From positions 1 through 34,215 of the forward strand of contig JAYMTF010000537.1 in the NCBI GenBank assembly GCA_036897485.1: 34,215 nt of DNA, in the 5' to 3' direction. How positions within the stretch are numbered: position 1 is the first letter of the stretch; every line of letters starts with the position of its first letter. This DNA comes from Pelargonium nanum (taxonomy: Eukaryota > Streptophyta > Magnoliopsida > Geraniales > Geraniaceae). Made by a program: the position numbers and the translations under genes. The notes under the pieces were generated by a model, which was not told the origin of the DNA, ran no database searches, and saw nothing but the letters and a program-made list of their open reading frames with translations. Below are positions 34,174 to 34,215 of this stretch, in pieces.

Positions 34174-34215
34174 AATATAAGTATCAGAAATCTCAATTAA
34201 TAGACAAATAAAATT

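Larger units (their letters stand above)
31509..34215. other. Gene-free right end of the window
   Basis: About 2.7 kb downstream of GH43B. It holds the GH43B 3' UTR (to about 31780), a degenerate tandem array (32262-32605), a perfect short palindrome (33024-33043), a G-box (33373-33384), and AT-rich microsatellites. TTGAC-type W-box cores near 33420-33470 and the motif density suggest that the last kilobase may be the promoter of a gene beyond the right edge. No coding frame is convincing. Confidence 0.55.

Noticed and set aside
1-34215. Search for a mobile defence system, CRISPR array, operon or viral insertion
   Set aside because: All recognised genes are intron-containing or organelle-targeted plant nuclear genes. 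No clustered short repeats with spacers and no polymerase or integrase domains were seen.

Overview
This is a stretch of plant nuclear DNA, from a core eudicot and probably a rosid. The coding sequence is split by AT-rich GT-AG introns. The gaps between genes hold TA-type microsatellites and MITE-like inverted-repeat elements. The proteins are typical of land plants: a single-Myb-histone telomere factor, a chloroplast-type PPR protein, an ARL8 GTPase and a Golgi GH43 exo-galactosidase. Nothing in the sequence fixes the species. No bacterial operon, CRISPR array, viral insertion or tRNA/rRNA gene was seen.

Layout from left to right: (1) the 5' half of NDUFS4/FRO1, a mitochondrial complex I subunit, minus strand, cut by the left edge; (2) a TRB-type Myb/histone-H1 telomere-repeat-binding factor, plus strand, divergent from FRO1, five coding exons, 296 aa; (3) about 3.8 kb without a gene; (4) mitochondrial ribosomal protein bL12, minus strand, one exon; (5) a DG1/EMB1408-type PPR protein, minus strand, nine exons, 870 aa; (6) ARL8-type small GTPase, minus strand, six exons, 184 aa; (7) a poorly characterised five-pass membrane protein, plus strand, nine exons, 502 aa; (8) a Golgi type-II GH43 exo-beta-1,3-galactosidase, plus strand, two coding exons, 469 aa; (9) about 2.7 kb of intergenic DNA with a degenerate tandem repeat. 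I placed exon borders by hand from splice consensus. The reading phase closes exactly at every junction.

The gene order matters most. From memory of Arabidopsis annotation, FRO1 (At5g67590), TRB2 (At5g67580), DG1 (At5g67570), ARLA1D (At5g67560), a transmembrane protein (At5g67550) and GH43B (At5g67540) are six consecutive loci. The window therefore looks like a conserved ancestral block with bL12 added between the TRB and DG1 genes. The genes are not a pathway: they serve mitochondria (FRO1, bL12), plastids (DG1), chromatin (TRB), endomembranes (ARL8, GH43) and an unknown membrane role.

The least described item is the five-pass membrane protein, whose topology resembles animal tweety/prominin proteins. 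Other points of note are telobox motifs inside the TRB gene and near its neighbours, a probable GC-AG intron with an upstream ORF in the GH43 leader, and several small unclassified transposon relics.
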